Shown here: one piece after another, positions 36,155 to 47,200 of the stretch | Position numbering within the stretch: the first letter of the stretch is position 1 | How the letters are laid out: every line of letters starts with the position of its first letter | NCBI GenBank assembly: GCA_007449985.2 | Contig: VIIQ02000660.1 | Span: forward strand, 1-64,000 | DNA length: 64,000 nt | Direction: 5' to 3' | Origin: Desmodesmus armatus | Lineage: Eukaryota > Chlorophyta > Chlorophyceae > Sphaeropleales > Scenedesmaceae | The notes under the pieces: generated by a model | What the model saw: the letters and a program-made list of their open reading frames with translations, nothing else | Told to the model about the DNA's origin: nothing | Databases searched by the model: none | Translations under genes and position numbers: made by a program

Positions 36155-38920
36155 CTAGCAGCAGCAGTTTGATGCAGTACCAGTGCAGTCTGTCAGTTCC
36201 AGTTTGCTACAGCACGGGCTGTCCTGTTGTTGCCAATGGCTGGCTGCATGCCAGGTGTGCAGCAGCGGTGGAGGGAGCAGCAGCAGCCATGCTTTATGCC
36301 AGCTGAGACATGGGGTGACAGGGTGCTCATGTGCTGGGCGAATGGCAGTGCCTACATTGCACAACAACACGATGTGACTTTGCATCTGGTTTGTTGGCTC
36401 ACAACCCAGGACCCTCAACGATATGCAGTACCCTCTCCCACTGACACACCCCTCCCTCTGCGACACGCATACCGACACTACTCATACATACACCCTCCCC
36501 CCCTGACACACTCACACTGACACCCACTCAGGCGCTGGATGCCAAGGCCAAAGCCACTGCCTGTAGCAGCAGCAGGTCCTGCGTGACCTCATACCCAGTG
36601 CGGCAGCAGCACGGCCTCATCTGGGTGTGGCCCTCAGCCGGCCCTGCAGCAGAAGCAGAGGCGGCAGCAGCAGCCCTGCCGCTGTCCAGGGGGGTGCTGA
36701 AGGCGGCAGAAGGCGGGCAGTACTTGCGGTGGTACCGCAGGGAGCTGGAGTACTCGTGGGACATCCTGATTGAGAACTTGACAGACCCTTGTAAGTGCAG
36801 GCTGGGAGAAAGTGCAGGCTGGGTGGCGTGGGTGAGCTGTTCCACTGGATGGTGATAGCTTGCACTGGCAGCCTACGAAATAGGGTTGGCATGACCGTCG
36901 GAACTGACAGGAGGTGTTGCAGCTAGCAGACTGCAGCAGTACTACTGGGTACTGAAAAAAGTCTGGCCACTGTAAGAACATAAGCTGATGGTAGTGATTA
37001 CGCAGTATTGTTTTACACTGGTTGCATGCATGTATGTTGTATGCATGCTGAAAATCAGCAGGGAGCTGGGGTACTCTGGGACAATCTGATTGTGAACTTG
37101 ATAGGCCCATGTCATTGCAGGCTGGGTGGCGTGGGTGAGCTGTTCCACAGAATGGATGATAGCCTGCACTGGCAGCCTGTTGGATAGGGCTGGCATGACT
37201 GTCTGAACTGACAACATAGGTTGCAGCTAGCAATCTGCAGCAGTACTGGGTGGTTTTAGACTGGTTGCATGCATGTATGTTGTATGCATGCGGATCTGAG
37301 GGCGGTGGAGCACTTTTGGGACATCCTGGAGCCGAACTTGACACAATGCATGTGCACCCCCTCCTCAAATCTGCCCTCTGCGCTCCACCGCACAACACAA
37401 TGCATCACGGTCAACAGGCAGACAGTGCACCAACCTGAATGTGTATCGTCCCTACTGCTGCCCCTGTGTTGCTGCAGCGCACCTGCCCTTCTCCCACCAC
37501 AACCTGCTGCCCAGCATGAACCGCAAGAACGGCATTGCAATGCCCTTCAAGACTGTGGAGGTGCCCACAGGCAACACGCCCGAGGATGTGGCAGCACGGC
37601 CTGACTTCTGTCTGCCCCACCAGCCACCAGTTGCTGCCTTTGAGTTCCCCTCAGGTGGGTTCCAGGCTGGACTTCAGCACTATCAGCACAATTGCACTCT
37701 CACTGCCCATTTGACCAGTCACAGTGCAAATATGCACTGTAACTGTACATCCAAAAATATGTATGCATCGTTTCATGCGCAACTTGACCTACAGCATGCA
37801 GAACTTGACCTGAGAATTGAATCTTTTTTCAGGCTGGACAGCTGGGCAGGTTTTCTCTTCACTTGCTGACACAACGCTACGCCACCCCCCCTCTCATCTT
37901 TCCACCCGCAGCGCAATCGCCCAACGGCATTGTGTGCTTCCACCCCCCAGTGGCGGTGGTGTATGAGTACAGTCTGGGGTTCATGGGGCCCTACAGCATG
38001 CAGAACGATCTGCTGGCCGTGCCGTCAGCGCCTGGCAAGGCACTGGTGTTTACGCTGGGCACCAGCAACACTCCAACGGTGTCGAATAACGACCTGGTGA
38101 AGACCTTGCTGACCAACCCCAAACTGCTGCCTACCATGTTGATGAGGTGGGTGGCGGGTGGGGTGGGGTGTTATAGAATAGTTCATAAGGTCATTCCTGC
38201 TAAAGTTGGGCCAGAACCTCTAGTTGGCGTCGGGGACTCCAAGCTTTTGCCCCCAGCGGTGGAACTGCACTGTGACTGTGGTTGGTGGGACTGGCAAGGC
38301 ACTCGTATTCACGCTGGGCACCAGCAACATGCCAACGGTGTCGAATGGTGACCTGCTGAAGACCTTGCTGACAAACCCCAAACTGCTGCCTACCATGTTG
38401 AGTAGGTGGGTGGTGGCACTGTACTGTAACGCCCCAGCACCTCACAATACTGCTCCTTCTGTCACCATCAACTGTTTGAAGATCGCGTGTGTTGTGTGTT
38501 GAGAGGCTTGCATTCATCTTGGGAGCAGAAGCTCGACCACAGCACCGTCACCAAAACTGTGCTTCAAGTGGTGCCCTTTTTGTTGCTGTCCCCAGGGCCC
38601 ACTTCCAGCGCCGCCCCACTTACTCGGCCCATCTACTTGCCAACAAGCTGTTTGACCAAGACAATGTGAGCCGCTGACTGCTACACTGCATGTAACCTGA
38701 GACTGCCGGTTCAGCAGCGGCATTCAGTGACCTGTTGACAACATCAGTGTCAGATGTCAGCACACAACAGCCGTCGCAGTGCTTCAGTTGGCAATGTGGA
38801 GAGCAGCAACGTGAACGTCAAAGAAGCTTCAAGCTGCGTCCTGCAGAGGTGTGCAGTGAGCGATGCAGGCTGGCCCCAGCAGAATAGGCCCCAGGCAGCA
38901 TCATGCTAATCGTGACGACT

Positions 38921-38959
<39 letters not shown>

Positions 38960-40085
38960 GTGCAGGTGTTCCTGGCCATGCAGGACAGGCAGATAGCGCT
39001 GAGGGGCAAGCAGAACTGGTACAAGGACTACTACATGCCCACACAGTGTGACGGGCTGGTCATTGCAGGTGAGAGATGAGCAAATACAATCGCTCATTGA
39101 CGTTTATATGTATTTCACCCTCCCCCAACAATAGAGAGTGTCTGGTTTGTATCACTCTACTGTTCCGGTGAGAGATCACCTGGGTAACACTTGCTGCATG
39201 CAGCAGCTGGGTGGCCCAGGTGCTGCCATAAGCTATTTACTTTGTACGGCCAGGGGTTACGTCATTGCCAGAAAGGGGTCTCTCAGGCCACGTGTGTCCA
39301 GTGCAGTTTGCCAACAGGGGTTAGGGGACAGGGGATTCGCTAGCTGATGCAGTAAGGACAGGCTGCCATGGGGTGGTGGTGGCAGCAGCATCTGCAGACT
39401 GGCATGTCACGCAGTTTGAGTTGCATGTGAGCCTCAACCGGCCGCTGACAGCAGGCAGCAGCGACGTGCCAAGTAATGCCCCACCTTGCACTTCACACAT
39501 GACCTTGCTTCACAAACTAGGGCTCAATATCGACCCAACTGCCTGTCACGTGTGTGTGCTTGCTCTGCCCCCTTTCTTCTACTTCCAGCTCGCAAGTGGG
39601 CCACAGAAGCCCTGAAACTCAAGGTCCCTGATGCCGCAAGCTTCAGCAGCAACGGCACAGTTGCCGCACCAACAGCCGCCGAGCTGTTCTCCCTATCGGC
39701 GGAGGCAGCTGCCGCCAGCCCGGCCCCCACGCCTCGGACCATCAACGACCGCTTCCACCAGCACACGCAGCACTGTGTGATTTGCCAGAAGGCACTCAAG
39801 CAGCTGCAATTTAAGCTGAAGGTGGCACAGGCAGCTGCGGCAGCTCTGGCAGCAGGGTTGGTGGGGCTACTGAGTGCTGTGGTGCTTCCAGGAGCTGTGG
39901 CAAAGGTTGCGGCAGCTGTGACGGGGGCGGCGGCAGCAGTGCCTGCGGTTGCCTGGGGGCCAGTGGCGGCTGCGGCGGCTGTGCTGGGTGCTGCTGCTGC
40001 GCTGGCGTGGTCTGTGGCGCAGTCGACTGCGAAGCTGGTTGAGCAGTTTGTGTATGTTGAGTTCAGTCATGCACACAATGATTGA
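35063..40085 (+). CDS. Rieske oxygenase, pheophorbide a oxygenase family, 612 aa
   Basis: Nine exons with matching phases: 35063-35214, 35348-35590, 36011-36113, 36532-36790, 37478-37654, 37912-38146, 38596-38665, 38966-39068 and 39589-40085 (TGA), 1839 bases in all. The first about 50 residues are Ser/Arg/Ala/Gln-rich without acidic residues, as in chloroplast transit peptides. Exons 2-3 form the Rieske [2Fe-2S] site (CPHR ... CSYHGW). Exons 4-5 form the mononuclear iron site (ENLTDPSHLPFSHH). Near the C-terminus HCVICQKAL matches the conserved C-x-x-C of the PAO/TIC55/PTC52 group, followed by an Ala/Val-rich hydrophobic segment that could anchor it in a plastid membrane. By family it would oxygenate a chlorophyll breakdown product or a related tetrapyrrole. 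Which subfamily member it is cannot be settled here. Confidence 0.92.
36114..36153. repeat. CAG microsatellite directly after a splice donor
   Basis: About ten CAG units begin six bases after the donor of exon 3 of the Rieske oxygenase gene (GTGTGGCAGCAG...). They are intronic, but each unit contains a potential AG acceptor. Confidence 0.8.
37058..37350 (+). pseudogene. Two decayed copies of the end of exon 4, in intron 4
   Basis: The 3' end of exon 4 of the Rieske oxygenase gene (GGGAGCTGGAGTACTC at about 36740, through the donor) recurs in altered form at about 37061-37115 (GGGAGCTGGGGTACTC) and at about 37303-37350 (GTGGAGCACTTTTGGGACAT). Flanking intron blocks (GCAGGCTGGGTGGCGTGGGT, and TGCATGCATGTATGTTGTAT) are repeated with them. 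Spacings are about 321 and 239 bp. Both copies carry changes that spoil the reading frame or the donor. Confidence 0.7.
38289..38410 (+). pseudogene. Second copy of the end of exon 6, in intron 6
   Basis: A segment 259 bp downstream of its twin repeats the last part of exon 6 of the Rieske oxygenase gene with about 90% identity, including the splice donor (AG|GTGGGTGG). Its frame is still open and encodes GKALVFTLGTSNMPTVSNGD against GKALVFTLGTSNTPTVSNND in exon 6. It might be an alternative exon, but no convincing acceptor with the right phase precedes it. Confidence 0.75.
38925..38965. repeat. CTG microsatellite in the acceptor tract of exon 8
   Basis: About eleven CTG units immediately precede TGTGCAG, the acceptor of exon 8 of the Rieske oxygenase gene. 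The repeat thus serves as the pyrimidine-rich part of the splice site. Confidence 0.8.
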
Positions 40086-40088
40086 GGG

Positions 40089-40349
40089 GTGAGTGTCGGT
40101 GGGGCAGCTCTGGCAGCAGGCTTAGTAGGGCTGCTGAGTGCTGTGGTGCTTCCAGGAGCTGTGGCACAGGTTGCGGCAGCTGTGACGGGGGCGGCGGCAG
40201 CAGTGCCTGCGGTTGCGTGGGGGCCAGTGACGGCTGCGGCGGCTGTGTTGGGCGTGTGTGCTGCGCTGGCGTGGTCTGTGGCGCAGTCGACTACGAAGCT
40301 GGTCGAGCAGTTTGTATATGTTGAGTTCAGTCATGCACACAATGACTGA
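40089..40349 (+). pseudogene. Tandem copy of the terminal exon of the Rieske oxygenase
   Basis: Starting four bases after the stop codon, a 264-bp tandem copy of the last part of exon 9 is present. It still encodes the hydrophobic Ala/Val tail and the identical ending QFVYVEFSHAHND before its own TGA at 40347. A GTGAGT lies between the two copies. Splicing from the first into the second copy would leave a similar C-terminus. More likely it is now 3' UTR. Confidence 0.85.
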
Positions 40350-41217
40350 GGGGTGGGTGTATGGTGGGGCCAGACTGGCACTGAAAGTGGGTTGAGAAAT
40401 TGATTTGTTGCTGTGTGTGTATATCAAGCTGGTGTGAGGGGCAGGAGTGGTGTTCGAGTGAGAGGGTGTGAGGATCAGTTGAGAGCGGGACCTGGTATGC
40501 TGCCGCCTAGGTGCAGGCTGTGTTTGAGAGCTGTGCTTGGCGTGTGTTCAAAAGCTGTGAGAGCTGCTGGGGATTTGCTGCTGTGGGTGAGAGTGTATGC
40601 CCTGTGCCTGTGCATTTGTGACTGGGTGAGAGGTTCTGAGGCTTTGTTGCTTTACACAACAGGGTGTGTGTACAAGCAGTGTGGTGCTGATGTTGACGTT
40701 GCAGTGTGCATGTCAGGAGTGGTTTGTACATTTTGATCATGGAATCATTGCCATGTACGAGAGACTACAAGGTGTCTGCAATGTGCATTCTGAAATTATT
40801 GAGGGCCGAATCACACCCAAGCAAATACTGTGCGAACCCCCCCTGGACTGAGGGGTGTGGGTGTGCGTATGTAGCGGGGGTTGGGTTGGGGTGTGTGTGT
40901 GGGGGGGGGGGGGGCACAAGCGCTACTGACTGCCAAGAACAGCGTCAAAAAGCCAAAAGCTCTAGTTTGCGGGCACTGCACGTCCATCAGAACTCTCATG
41001 TCCCCAGGCTGTTTTGTCAGGTACAAAGTCAACAGTGGTCAACCCTCAAAACATCAGGCGAGGTGATGCAGCAAGACTAACGCTTGATGCATTGCCTGGC
41101 GGGTTCTCAAACGCGCACCATGGGCCAGCATACCCTCCACGCTTCCCCTATCTTGCTTCCAAGCAGTGATGCTGTCGCCTCTTGATTGATCGCGCTCTTC
41201 ACACCAACACAGTTGCT
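40350..41217. other. Intergenic region with a poly-G tract
   Basis: This is the space between the Rieske oxygenase and kinase genes. It contains GTGTGT-rich sequence and a run of about 14 G near 40901-40914. I saw no TGTAA signal and no gene. Confidence 0.5.
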
Positions 41218-44200
41218 ATGGATCGAGCTTTGTCCAGCCTGTCCAAGCTGCGGGCGAAAAGCAGCAAGGACTTGACAGTCACGCTGAGGTTGGTGTGCTG
41301 ACCGCCTCGGCGGGCATGCGAGTGCTCTCGGCGCCCATGACTGCTTCTCATACACGCATATGACTGATCGAATTCCTTTGGGTGGGGCTGGGTGCCGGTT
41401 CCTGCAGTCGGGAGTACCCCAGCGACCCTGCCTGCTATGAACTGCTGGAGGACTGCGGCAGGGGTGTGAGCGCCACTGTGCACCGCGCTTTGTGCCATTC
41501 AACAAATGAGGTTGTTGCGGTGAAGAAGATGAACCTGGAAAGGGTCAGCATGAACCTGGTGAGCACCCAGGGTACCTCACCCTCAACAACAGCAACCCCC
41601 ATCACTGCCATGGCGCTCCCCTACTGGCAGCAGGCAGTGTGCTGAGGCTCATATGGGGTGGGCAGTACCCTTCAACATTCATCAATGCATCAACAATCAC
41701 GTGAGCACGAACCTTTTGTTGCTGCTGCAGGACGACATCATCCACGAGGCACAGACCATGAAGTCGTACAACCATCCCAACGTCCTGTCGCTGTACACAT
41801 CCTTTGTGCACGGCCAGGACCTGTGGATGATCACTCCCTTCATGAGTGGTGGCTCCATACTGCACATCATGAAGTATAGGTTCCCCAAGGTGGGCAGCAA
41901 GCACTAATGGCGCAGCTCGTGCCAGCAGCAGAGGGCAGGACAGCCACAGCAGGCCAGCAGCACAGCATACAGCAGCTGGTGCAGCGCCATGCATGCCTTA
42001 GCAGCTTCAAAAGGAGCAAATTGGTCTATTCCCTGCGGAATCAACCCAGCAGTGCATGTGTACTGAGGGCTGAGCACAATGTGCTGCAGCACCTGGCTGA
42101 CACTCGGCAGCAGGTTCCGGTATCACCAGGGCAGCTGCCTGGGGTGGCCTCGGCTGTGTGTGGACGCCTGCTGCCGTAGCGCTGTTGCACGGATCCTCCA
42201 ACGCTGCACCAGCACGTGGCCGAGGCTTCCCCTACTCCCTCACACCACAGGGTGCTGCTTGGCCAAGACCCCTGCATGCCGGCTTGGCGTGCCATGCGCA
42301 GAAAGAGAGCCACCACGGACAGACAACAGCATCCATGGTGTCGCATCATGGACACTAGACACAAGTTGCATGCCAGGGTTGTCATATGATGGCACAAGCT
42401 GGGTGCAGGAACGGTACCCGTAGTCCCAACCACTGCCCTGGTCAGCCCTGTCTTGTGTTGTCATACACCCCAAGACAAACGTTTGGTGCTGTTTGTGGCC
42501 GTGGGTGCTTGCTGCTTGCTGCTGGTTGCAGGGCCTTGACGAGGTGTCCATTGCCACCATCATCAAGTACGTGCTGCTGGGCCTGGAGTATGTGCACAAG
42601 AACGGCGGCATCCACAGAGATGTGAAGGTGTGTGTGTTCACCACCTCGTGGCGCAGTGGTTCACGAGCCAGTCAGTACACAGTGCAGCTGAAGCAACAGT
42701 ACAGACAGCAGCTGCAGCAGTGCATGCCAGTACAGCAGCGGGGTAGTTGCGAGCAGTGCTGGATGTGGCGGCGATCTGGGTGCCGCTTGGTTGCAAATGG
42801 GGCAATGGCAGCAGCGAGGATTCAGTTCAGGGAGCCCACACAGCAGCTGCAGGACCACGGAGCCCACACAGCATGGTGCCCGCAACATGCAGCAGTTGGG
42901 CCAGCAGCTGCTGCTGCTTGGCTGCCATAGATGTGGCAATGAAGCAGCGTGTGTATTGAAGTGCACTTGATGCAAGCAAATGTGGCCGCAGTAGCACAAC
43001 CTCAGCAGACAATTCGTTATTGCGCCATCAGTGGCGGCTGCCACTGCCGTGTTCTTGCACCTGTGTCTGTGCTGTACTGCTTCATTTTGACTGCTCTTTG
43101 TGATTGCAACAGGCTGGTAACATCCTGATGGACAAGGATGGGACAGTGCGGATCGGTGACTTTGGAGTGGCTGCCACCCCTGCTGTGCGCGACGGGGACT
43201 GGTGTGATGCCCGCAACCAGCAGCGCAACACCTTTGTGGGCACGGTAAGGATTGGGGGTCCCAACCATATGTCAATACATGTGTATGTAAACACAGCTGA
43301 TACAAAGCATAATCGGCCTGCAACGGCTGCCGCTTTCTGGCGGGCCCTTTTGCACAGCAGGCAGGTCTTTTGAAACAGGGTTTTGACCATACAGTACAGT
43401 ACAGCACAGTATGTTGCAGTACAACACTGTTGCATCACAGTAGTAGTCCACTATTGCTCAACCCATTAGAGGTTGATTACACAGAGCCTTTACCCCCTCA
43501 GTAAAGATTGCCTGTTTACCTTGCCCTTTCCTGCTGCAGCCCTGCTGGATGGCCCCAGAGGTGATGGAGCAAGCCAGGTGGGAGCACAGCAGTCCATGTG
43601 CTGCTTGGTTGCGTGTCATAACTGGGTCGGGTGCCGCAGTTGCGTCTTGTGGTGTGTGCTGTAGCTGCAAGTGGGTGGATTTACTGTGGCAGTCCACGCC
43701 TCTTTGCTGGGGTGGTATGTGTCAAAGTAGGCCTACACAATTTCGTTAGCAAGCTCCTTGCATGCATTGCACAGCAGTTGTCCAGCTGTTGTGAGGTGCC
43801 AGTGAGCCCAGAACCTACCATTTACACACTGTACGCTCATCAAAAGGTGCTGTTCATCTGCATGTGTGTTTGTGACATGTAGCTACAACAACAAGGCAGA
43901 CATCTGGTCAGTGGGCATCACCATGCTGGAGTTGGCCAATGGGCACGCACCCTTCGCCAAGTTCCCGCCCATGAAGGTAGGGGCTCAGTGGCTTGCAGCT
44001 GCAGAGGGGCAGCTGCCAAGTTTATCTCTCCATGCGCGCCCCTGACCAGGCTTTTAGCTGACACCACGTTGCGACCCCCATGCTATGTGCTGACTCTATG
44101 TATGCAAACAGCATGCGGTTTGCAACTCAATCTACAAACACCAAAGCCAGGCACATGCTCACTGGGTGCATCGTCACTGGTGGACCCAGATGCATGTACC

Positions 44201-47200
44201 GTACGCCCACTGACTTTGCGTCCGGTTTGACCTTACAAATATATGTCAGCGGGTCTCTAATTGTTGCTGGGCCCCTCACTCCTCTTGATCGTCTCTGTTT
44301 GCTGGTGTGCTGGCTGCAGGTGCTGCTGATGACTCTGCAGGGCCCTGCCCCTCAGCTGGATGACCAGCCTGGCAAACCACACTTCTCCAAGGTGAGAGGC
44401 ACTGGCTTGCCTACAGGCCTGTGGGGAGGAAAGGAGGGGGGGGGTCGCCACGGCAGCATATGCCATCGGCACGACTGGTATTGCTGTTAGGAGTTGCACA
44501 GTCAGGTGCTGACACAGCCGGCATCTCTGTACCGTGTGGCACTGCAGTGCCTTGTGGCACTACAGGAGCCATGGCAGCACCGTGCAACAGCTGACTATCC
44601 AGCTCGATGCTGTGTGCCCTGTTGAAAGCCAGTTGGTATTGTACCTCGCCATGACACAGCATTGATTCATGCCTGCACTGCGCTGAGGAAGCCTCTTGTT
44701 TGTACCTGCTGTGCCGTGCCGTGCCGTGCTGTGCTGATTGTTGGTGTGTCCTGCAGCACATGCGCAACATCATTGCCAGGTGCCTGCAGAAGGAAGCCAG
44801 CATGCGGCCCACTGCCACGGAGCTTCTGCAGGATAAGTTCTTCAAGGTATGGTAGCAGTAGTGGCATGTGTGCAACAGCACTTGCTTTTTTAGTCCGGGC
44901 GCTGGGCACCTCCTGGCTTAGGGTGTGTTGGAAGTCCCTCATCGGTGAGGCTTTGCCCTGGGCCCCGGCAGTCGGGTTGACTGGGCTGAGTTGTGTGGGG
45001 CCAGCCGGTGGGGGGTGCGCCCGCCCTGGGAACCTTCTATTTGCACTATCACCGAGCCTCTGGTGCCGAAGTGGCTTGGCAGGCTGTTTCCAACACTTGT
45101 GAACTGCCGTCCTGGCGCCACAGTACAATCAGCAGCAACACCAACAATACCAATCATGTTTTCTGTGCTGGCTTTCCGTTGCTCTGACGTTTCCTGCGCG
45201 CAGCAAGCACGTGACGAGGAGTACTTGGCCGGCCTGCTGCTGGATAAGCTGCCTGCTCTAGGCGAGCGTGTGCAGATGATCCGGGAGGGCAAAGCCGCCA
45301 CCAACGCAGCTGAGAACGACCGGCAGCTTGAGCGCTCACAGGTGCGGGCATGGGAGGGGGGGGGGCTACCCGGTCGGCGGGGAGGGGGGGGGATTTTCTT
45401 CCTTTTTGGGGGGGGGGTGGCGGCAGGTTTTGGGGCTTCCGCCGAAGGCCAAACACCCAATAAAGAATGACCCAGTAACGCACTGAGAGTGACCGGCAGC
45501 TAGAGCGCTCACAGGTGCGGGCATGGGTGGATGGGGCGAAGGAGGAGGCCTGTCAGTCCTGTATGTGCATTGCGTGCGGTGGCACCGTCCATATGGGGTG
45601 TGTGCGCTGGGCACCTGGTGTGACCTAGGGTTTGAGGGAATGGAAACAACAGTGTTCCTTGATCCGGGAGGGCAAAGCGGCCACCAACGCAGCTGAGATC
45701 AACCGGCAGGTTGAGCGCTCACAGGTGCGGGCATGGGTGGATGGGGCGAAGGAGCATGCCTGTCAGTCCTGTATGTGCATTGCGTGCGGTGGCACCGTCC
45801 ATATGGGGTGTGTGCTGGGCACCTGGTGTGATATAAGGTTTCAGGGGAAAGTAGGCTGGGCGCCTGGTGTGATATAAGGTTTGAGGGAAGGAAACCACAA
45901 TGTTGTGAGGCTTGAGTGTGGGTTGATGGACTTGCCAGGCCTGACTGTGGGTAGACCAGCAACCCACACTCAATCTCCACAAAACTGTTGTACTTTCCTC
46001 CCTCACCTTGTACTGCTGGGGCTTGTGCTGTGGAGGGTGCTTGTTTGTGCAGCACAGGAGCTGTGGCCTCTTCTTCTTTGCCCCTTTTCGGGGCTGATTG
46101 TGTTGGGAGCTTATGTTGCCCATGAAAAATGATGTGCTCTGCCAAGGTTCTCTATTATTTTTATGCGCCCTGCAGGAGGAGTACAAGCGCGGTGTGAGCA
46201 TGTGGAACTTTGATGTGGCCTCGCTGAAGGCGCAGGCAGCACTGGTACGTCGCCGCGCAGCTGACACCTCGGCGCGTGTCAAGCAGCAGTGCAAACGGCT
46301 TGTTTGCGTAGGGCAGTCCACAAACTTGCGCAGGATATTTCAGCGGTGCAAATCTTGACCAGCAGCGTCTGCAGTTGCGTCCGCACACAATGTATGGCTG
46401 CCGCACGGATGGGAAACACATGCCGATTCCCATCCGACTTCACTTTCAGTCATGCGTGGCGTGCAGGCCCTTTGGGGCACCCTCATGAGCTCTTGGCTCC
46501 CTGCCTTGTGCTGAGGTTTGGGATCCCTCCCAAAATCACTGTACTGTATTGTGCAGGACGCTGGGGACGCAGGCAGGGGCTTGGCGAGTATAGCAGAGGA
46601 GCCGCAGGCGGCGGCAGAGGGCGACGGCTCTGGCTCTAGCAGCAGACGCTCCACAGACGATGCTGCTGGCATCGCCCCTACAGCACTGCCTGCAGCAGCT
46701 GCTGCAGCAGCAGCGGCAGCAGCAGCCGCCAGCTCATCTTCATCAGCAGCAGCGGGAGCAGCGGGGCCGCTGCCACAGCAGCAGGTAGACCATGTGCAGC
46801 TGCCGCCGCTGCAGGTGCCCAGCTTGCAGAGGTCCAGTCTGCAGAGGTCCTCATTTGATGCTCGGACATCGCTTGATGCTCGGACTTCGATCGATGAGCA
46901 GGCGGGCTCGGCGGTACAACAGCCACCGCAGCAGCAGGCAGACGCAGCGCAGGCGGCAGCGCAGCAGCAGCAACAGCAGCAGGCCAGCAACATGCGGCGA
47001 GCCGCGTCGGCATTTGCGGGCTCGCATGTGCTGGCTGCAGCAGCAGCGGAGGGGGGGAACGGCAGTGGCAGCGGCGGCAGCGGCAGCGGTACTGCATTGC
47101 CGATGCATCACTCTGAGCCGGTGTCGCATCAAGGCAGCGGCATACCCAGCCAGCAGCACAGCGGCAGTGGCATGCCGCCTCCAGCACCCTACGCTGGTGC

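Noticed and set aside
39373..39471. Possible extra exon between exons 8 and 9 of the Rieske oxygenase
   Set aside because: Direct joining of exon 8 to exon 9 gives the family-typical VIA-RKW continuation with matching phase, and inserting the piece would disrupt it.
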